47,243 nt of DNA, from NCBI GenBank assembly GCA_021806345.1, contig JAJZXP010000174.1, positions 1-47,243 on the forward strand, written 5' to 3'. The position numbers were made by a program, and so were the translations under genes. The notes below the pieces were generated by a model. It made no database searches and was not told where the DNA came from. It was given only the letters and a program-made list of their open reading frames with translations. Shown here piece after piece: positions 42,643 to 47,243 of this stretch. Within the stretch, counting starts at the first letter, position 1. The number at the start of each line of letters is the position of its first letter. The DNA comes from Thermoplasmata archaeon. GTDB lineage: Archaea > Thermoplasmatota > Thermoplasmata > Thermoplasmatales > Thermoplasmataceae.

Positions 42643-43102
42643 AAATTTTAATCCTGTTCTGATCATATGCTTTGAGAACTGTTCTGCTGTCTGTTCTCTC
42701 TATCTCCTCTATCTTGGTCAACTCTTCAAGTATGTGGCCGTAGTCCTCCTTGGATTTACTGTATGTTGTCACCAAAAAATCAATATCTCCGAGCAGGAAA
42801 ACCATTGATTCCACCCCCTGTATTTTTTTAATCTTCTCAGCAACTCTGTCAACATACCCAGGTCCATATCTGGCTTTAACAAATGTCACAGTTATGAATC
42901 CATAACCTAACTTTTCGTAATCAAGAACTAATCTTTCCCCTTTAATAAATCCATTTTGTCTAAGCTTTTTAATGCGCCTGCTAATTGTGGAAGTGGATAA
43001 AATACCAGTTTTTCTCTGCAATTCATTAAGGGAGAATCTTGGATTCTCGCCAAGTGCATAAAGTATAAGGGAGTCCAGCCTGTCAATAACATAATTTTGC
43101 AT
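42641..43102 (-). CDS. Lrp/AsnC-family transcriptional regulator
   Basis: A 153-residue regulator. The N-terminal winged helix is in LDSLILYALGENPRFSLNEL through STSTISRRIKKLRQNGFI, and the C-terminal half is the RAM (ligand-binding) beta-alpha-beta domain (GYGFITVTFVKARY, VFLLGDIDFLVTTY). Such proteins form octamers and respond to amino acids. It is divergent from the aminotransferase-permease operon, which it probably controls in response to the transported amino acid. Confidence 0.88.
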   Translation of the reverse strand: MQNYVIDRLDSLILYALGENPRFSLNELQRKTGILSTSTISRRIKKLRQNGFIKGERLVLDYEKLGYGFITVTFVKARYGPGYVDRVAEKIKKIQGVESMVFLLGDIDFLVTTYSKSKEDYGHILEELTKIEEIERTDSRTVLKAYDQNRIKI

Positions 43103-43218
43103 GATTTATCAATATTTTCCTCTTAGATAAGATTATTTATCGTTTATTAGCAAAGAATAGAGAAATTATTGCAATTTTATCTGATTTATAGTGGCAACCA
43201 TAACTATAATTTACCACT

Positions 43219-43231
43219 TATTCTATATATT
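43219..43231 (+). promoter_or_regulatory. TATA box deciding the aminotransferase start
   Basis: TTCTATATATTTT is centred at about 43226, so transcription starts near 43250. Start codons at 43191 and 43242 are too close or upstream; the ATG at 43260 or 43275 is favoured. Confidence 0.55.
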
Positions 43232-43259
43232 TTTGATTTGCATGGAAAATAATAAATTG

Positions 43260-44561
43260 ATGCATGTACCAAGCATGAAGACTAAAATCCCCGGACCAAA
43301 AAGTCAGAGTATGCTAAGGGAACAGCAAAACTATGAGACAAGAACTGTCACTTATACAGACTCATTTCCCATTGCTGTTAGCAGATCCAGGGATTCCGTA
43401 ATTACGGATGTTGATGGAAATACCTTCATTGACTGGATGACGGGCATTAGTGTTTTGAACCTGGGTTACAGTGAAGGAATAATAGAAGCAGTTAAGAACC
43501 AGATGGACAAAACTTGGCATTCTCTAGAGATACCCACTGAAGCCAGAATTGGATTCCTTAAAGCGCTTTCTGAGTCCTTTCCCAGCAATATGCAGGATTA
43601 TCGGTCAATGTTCGGTATTAGTGGAGCGGACGCCGTAGAAACAGGAGTAAATATAGCGCATTCCGTGGGAGGGCCGAAATCCCCCACAATTGTATTCGAA
43701 GGTGCGTATCATGGTGTATCTGGTGGAATAATTTCCGCAACTGCTGGCACCAAATACAGGAAGACAGTATACTCTAAAGGTCAGGAAGTTATCAGGGTAC
43801 CTTATCCCTACAGTCTCTGGTACAAGGAGGATGTATCTGATATACTTTCAAATTTAAGGAAACTCATGCAGGATAACGAGGCTGGCTATGATAGGCCTGA
43901 CTCTATTCTAGTTGAACCCATTCAGGGTGAGGGAGGATATATTGTGCCACCCCAGGGGTTTCTAAAAGCCCTGAGGGAATTTTGTGACGAATATGATCTG
44001 GCGATGATTGTGGATGAAGTTCAATCAGGTATGGGAAGAACTGGAAAAATGTGGGCATTTGAACATGAGAATATAACTCCGGACATTGTTTGTATAAGCA
44101 AATCTGTAGGTGGCGGGATTCCAATTTCAGTGATACATTTCAGGGACGATTATGATGGAAAGCTGCCCAAGCCATTCCATATGGGGACATACAGGGCTAA
44201 TCCGCTGGGACTGGCAGCCGGGGAGTATGTTATAAGGGAAATACCAAAGCATCTTGACAGGGTTAAGGCAGATGGTGAAAAACTAATGAAGAAATTTAGG
44301 AGCATTGACTCGGAGAGAATTCTCGAGGTAAGAGGGAAAGGCTTCATGATCGGGGTTGAACTGGGCAAGGACGGGAAACCATTGAAAGAGAATGAAATGA
44401 AAAATCTCAAGCACAGCATGTTGGAATCAGGGCTTATCATGCATACCTGTGGGCATTTTGGAAATGTGTTTAGGTATATGGCAGCGCTTAACATCCCAGA
44501 CGAACTGAATGACATGGGATTCCAGATATTTAAGAATGTTATTGAAAGGGGTGTGGCATAA
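43260..44561 (+). CDS. Class III aminotransferase (4-aminobutyrate aminotransferase-like)
   Basis: About 433 residues from the ATG at 43260 (an ATG at 43275 is also possible). It is a fold-type I PLP enzyme of the GabT/ornithine aminotransferase group: FGISGADAVETGVNIA, VFEGAYHGVSGG, VEPIQGEGGYIVPP, the PLP-ring Asp in IVDEVQSGMGRTG, and the Schiff-base Lys281 in ISKSVGGGIPIS. It transfers an omega- or alpha-amino group to 2-oxoglutarate or pyruvate. The first conserved block (PGPKSQSMLREQQNYETR) starts soon after the chosen ATG. The permease gene overlaps its stop by one base, so the two should act on the same amino acid. Confidence 0.88.
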   Translation: MHVPSMKTKIPGPKSQSMLREQQNYETRTVTYTDSFPIAVSRSRDSVITDVDGNTFIDWMTGISVLNLGYSEGIIEAVKNQMDKTWHSLEIPTEARIGFLKALSESFPSNMQDYRSMFGISGADAVETGVNIAHSVGGPKSPTIVFEGAYHGVSGGIISATAGTKYRKTVYSKGQEVIRVPYPYSLWYKEDVSDILSNLRKLMQDNEAGYDRPDSILVEPIQGEGGYIVPPQGFLKALREFCDEYDLAMIVDEVQSGMGRTGKMWAFEHENITPDIVCISKSVGGGIPISVIHFRDDYDGKLPKPFHMGTYRANPLGLAAGEYVIREIPKHLDRVKADGEKLMKKFRSIDSERILEVRGKGFMIGVELGKDGKPLKENEMKNLKHSMLESGLIMHTCGHFGNVFRYMAALNIPDELNDMGFQIFKNVIERGVA

Positions 44562-45967
44562 TGGAGCCACATTCACTGCACAGGAATGTCGGAGGATTAT
44601 GGGCTGGAGTCTTTCAATCCATAGCATTTATTGCGCCAGCAGCTGTAGCAGCTTCATTTCTGGTCGTTGAAACAGGGTATGTAGGGCCGTCTGCCACGTT
44701 TGTCTTCTTTCTGGCAATAATCGGTGTTTCTTCAGCCATGTATATGAATTATGAATTTTCGGGAAGAATCGCCCATGCCGGCGGCTACTACGCCTACGTT
44801 AGAGCAGGTTTGGGACCTAAATTTGGAATCTTTTCAGGATGGCTCTATTTTATCAATGTTCTTGGCGCACTAAGCGGATTCGCAGTTTTGTTCTTTGCAG
44901 GAGTGCTCTGGCCACTGATACCCTCGCTTTATGCCAATCCATACGGATGGATACCGCTTGCATTCATACCACTCTCAATAATTCTCCTTCTTCTTTACAG
45001 GGGCTTAAAACCTTCGTTAACCTATACTGTTATAGGTGCAACAATTGAAGTCTGTTTCCTTATTGGTATCTCACTAGCAATCATAATTAAGGCAGGATCA
45101 GCCAATTCAGCTGTGCCATTTACTCCAGATGGAAACTCTTTAGGTAACCTCGGTCTGGCCACAGTATTTTCCATTCTTGGATTCGTGGGAGTTGGATCGG
45201 TGATTACACTGTCTGAAGAGTTGAGGAAACCTAAAAAGATCATTAAAAAGGCAATTTTCATAGCAATGGGCATAACAGCCGTTGTTTATGTCTTGGTCTC
45301 ATATGCCATGGTGATAGGATGGGGGATCAACAACATGTCTTCTTTTTCAATCGCAACTAACCCCGGATTTACAGTAGTTGGCAACTATTTCGGCCCGGTT
45401 GTGATGGTTGCATTTATCGTCATAACGCTGAACAGTTTCATATCCAACGCAATTGCAGAAGGCAATGCATTCAGCAGGGAAGGATTTGCACTTGCAAGGG
45501 ATGGGATAGTATTCCCGAAATCCATGGCAGTGGTTCATAAGAGATTTGGGTCTCCCCACAAGGTGATAATAGTTGAGTGGATAGTGATAGTTGCGCTCAC
45601 ACTCGTTGGAGGATTGCTTTTTGGCCCACTCATTGGCGCCACCATAATAACGGCAGTTAATGGAGTTGTACTTTACATCGTACATATACTTGCGAACTTC
45701 TCTCTGCCAATTTATGGGAAAAAGACCTTAAAAATGAAAGTTAAGGGATTGCTTCCGTTAGCTCTGGGTCCACTTCTTGCCACCGTTGTTTATGGATTTG
45801 CAATATATGGAGAATTTTTCCCATTTCCTGCATACCCATACAGTATTGGTGCATACGGCATCATACTTTCAGTAGTGGTCGGGATAATAATAGTGTTTTA
45901 TCTCGTTCTGAGAATGCCAAAAGAGGACATGGAGAGTATTGGAACAGAGAAGGAAAACCTCTCGTAA
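44561..45967 (+). CDS. APC-family amino acid permease
   Basis: A 468-residue membrane protein with about 12 hydrophobic segments. It has the APC start (GLWAGVFQSIAFIAPAAVAA), then FSGRIAHAGGYYAYVRAGLGPKFGIFSGWLYF in helices 2-3 and FVGVGSVITLSEELRKPKK, where the helix 6 break and the conserved Glu lie. It imports an amino acid with protons or exchanges it. The overlap TAATG with the aminotransferase gene and the divergent Lrp gene suggest catabolic uptake of the same substrate. Which amino acid is not visible. Confidence 0.9.
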   Translation: MEPHSLHRNVGGLWAGVFQSIAFIAPAAVAASFLVVETGYVGPSATFVFFLAIIGVSSAMYMNYEFSGRIAHAGGYYAYVRAGLGPKFGIFSGWLYFINVLGALSGFAVLFFAGVLWPLIPSLYANPYGWIPLAFIPLSIILLLLYRGLKPSLTYTVIGATIEVCFLIGISLAIIIKAGSANSAVPFTPDGNSLGNLGLATVFSILGFVGVGSVITLSEELRKPKKIIKKAIFIAMGITAVVYVLVSYAMVIGWGINNMSSFSIATNPGFTVVGNYFGPVVMVAFIVITLNSFISNAIAEGNAFSREGFALARDGIVFPKSMAVVHKRFGSPHKVIIVEWIVIVALTLVGGLLFGPLIGATIITAVNGVVLYIVHILANFSLPIYGKKTLKMKVKGLLPLALGPLLATVVYGFAIYGEFFPFPAYPYSIGAYGIILSVVVGIIIVFYLVLRMPKEDMESIGTEKENLS

Positions 45968-45980
45968 TATGGCTTTAATA

Positions 45981-46003
45981 CCCGGCAATTTGATTTGCCA
46001 GGG
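45981..46003. terminator. Hairpin between convergent genes
   Basis: CCCGGCAA (45981-45988) pairs with TTGCC-A-GGG (45995-46003) with one bulged A and a six-base TTTGAT loop. It lies 14 bases after the permease stop, and A/T-rich sequence follows. It may terminate or stabilise both converging transcripts. Confidence 0.5.
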
Positions 46004-46038
46004 GATCAATATTATTTTACAATTTGGATCGTTTTAAA

Positions 46039-47243
46039 TCAAATGTTGTTCCTAAAATGGTTCAGATCAAAGATGACAAATTTCCACGCTGGGATAATGT
46101 TGATGTAATGTCCATTGATTTGAAGGGAATTTTCTTGGCTCTTTGTGATTATTAATAGATTATCGATCCCCAGGTCATCTGACACCTTCATCAGTCCTTT
46201 TATTTCTCTCCTCTCGTTTCCATCATTTAACACATAACATACCTGAATAGCAAAGTTCTGATCAGGCAAAACAAAATCCACTTCAGTTTTATCGACCTTC
46301 CTGTAATAGTAGAAATCATATTGATTTCGTTTTAAATGCACTGCAACCATATTCTCAAGCAATCTCCCATTCTTTTCAATAAAATTGTCCGTATAAATCC
46401 GTAACAGACCGTTATCAACGCAGTATAACTTCTTAGGGCTTGAAGGATATGTTTTGATTTTTCTAGAGTACCTCTCGACAATGAAAACCAGATAGGTTTC
46501 GGAAGCGTAAGTGACGTACTTTTTCACAGTTGTCTCGCTTTTTATTCCCAAGGAACGACTGATAGACCTAAATGTAATTTCATTGGAAATATCATTCAAC
46601 AAAAATAAAATCATAGATCTTATTTCAGATAATTTCCTAATTTTGTAGCGACTTACCATATCCTTTTAAATATTGTCGCTAATCAGGGAACTCAGGATTT
46701 CAGTGTTTTTTGAAAGAACTATTTCAGGCATTCCCCCGCTTCTAAAATATTCCTCAAAAGAGACTGTCATTTTTGCAATAGTTCCTGTATCAAAAGAATC
46801 CGTCTCAGGAATTTCTACTTTACTGGCCAATAAAAACTCACGAAAAGAGAATGGGAACAACTCAAAATCCAAGTGCCTTCCCATAAGATGAGTACCCAGT
46901 TCTTTACTTAGCAGGTTGGCGTTAGATCCGGTGATATAAACAGTGTAGTCAGACCTTAACATCCTGTTCACAAAGGATTCCCATCCAACAACATTTTGGA
47001 TTTCATCAAGAAAAAGTGTTCGGCAATTTTCCATGGTTTCAATAAAGCATTCCATCATAAGTTGAAAATCTTCCACCTTAAAATCAAACAATCGCTCATC
47101 GTCAAAATTCAAATAACAGAATCGGTCTTTAAACTTACTTTGCACGAAAAGTTTAAGCATTGTACTCTTGCCAACCCTCCTGAGTCCTTTTATGATAAGA
47201 GCCTTATTTTCTAGTTTCGTAGGAATTCGTTGCAGCAATTCTC
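46039..47243 (-). pseudogene. AAA+ ATPase with DUF4143 domain, broken by an in-frame stop codon; partial
   Basis: The gene runs from beyond the right edge to 46039. The N-terminal part has Walker A GLRRVGKSTMLK, Walker B LFLDEIQNV, sensor TGSNA and FELFPFSFREFL, all typical of archaeal AAA/DUF4143 ATPases. The C-terminal part (MVSRYKIRKLSEIRSM onward, ending near FVIFDLNHF) is DUF4143 with a PD-D/ExK-like VDFVL. The parts are in the same frame, separated only by a TAA at 46668-46666, in SDNI-stop-KDMVSRYKIR, where relatives keep an unbroken D-I-V-x-R-Y. A single substitution explains it. The C-terminal half might still be made from the ATG at 46659, but the ATPase would not be intact. Confidence 0.8.

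Noticed and set aside
42614..42808. 64-codon plus-strand frame
   Set aside because: It lies opposite the Lrp-family gene, whose winged helix and RAM domain are intact on the minus strand.
1..47243. tRNA, rRNA and CRISPR arrays
   Set aside because: I looked in all gaps for T-loop-like GGTTCGAATCC patterns, long GC-rich RNA-like segments and spaced direct repeats, and saw none. The CARF-PIN gene is therefore without a local CRISPR context.

Overview
The window is a gene-dense, AT-rich stretch of an archaeal chromosome, most likely from the Thermoplasmatales (a Ferroplasma/Cuniculiplasma/Acidiplasma/Thermoplasma-like acidophile). The evidence is TATA boxes about 25 bases before many start codons (leaderless transcripts), GGTGAT/GGAGG ribosome sites inside operons, a TrmB regulator, a Sulfolobus-type GH1 beta-glycosidase, an Opp-type binding protein with a C-terminal membrane anchor, a secreted penicillin acylase and a large YVTN-propeller surface protein. 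I see no rRNA, tRNA, CRISPR array or complete insertion sequence.

Layout. 1-3334: 3' end of a copper-type P-ATPase, an esterase, and a marR-MFS efflux pair on the minus strand. 3496-5602: heptose activation genes (gmhB divergent from gmhA-hddA). 5700-9185: a DUF1015 gene next to a 2-hydroxyacid/phosphoglycerate dehydrogenase and a class V aminotransferase, probably serine-related. 9274-11277: a polytopic membrane protein with ferredoxin-type cysteine clusters. 11429-14307: three tandem, diverged copies of a protein family I do not recognise. About 14353-14487: a possible IS5-like transposase relic. 14602-18471: aldo/keto reductase, then epimerase-GT4-GT2 (surface glycan). 18649-20019: a putative CARF-PIN nuclease. 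20016-22893: penicillin acylase and a small membrane protein. 23004-27339: zinc-ribbon protein, PLP enzyme, unknown protein, GNAT acetyltransferase and SDR. 27514-38078: an Opp-type ABC transporter, TrmB regulator, GH1 beta-glycosidase and YVTN surface protein, which look like one uptake and hydrolysis system for beta-glucosides or oligosaccharides. 38197-39977: FMN split-barrel protein, DUF167 protein and a VapBC toxin-antitoxin pair. 40314-42565: chorismate mutase (with an extra domain), prephenate dehydrogenase and DAHP synthase. 42641-45967: an Lrp regulator divergent from an aminotransferase-permease operon. 46039-47243: an AAA/DUF4143 ATPase broken by one in-frame stop codon.

The items most worth following up are the stand-alone CARF-PIN protein, the three-gene tandem family, the uncharacterised domain fused to chorismate mutase, the heptose genes in an archaeon, and two promoters with long inverted repeats around their TATA boxes in the sugar-uptake region. 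All family assignments come from reading motifs by eye; no database search was run.
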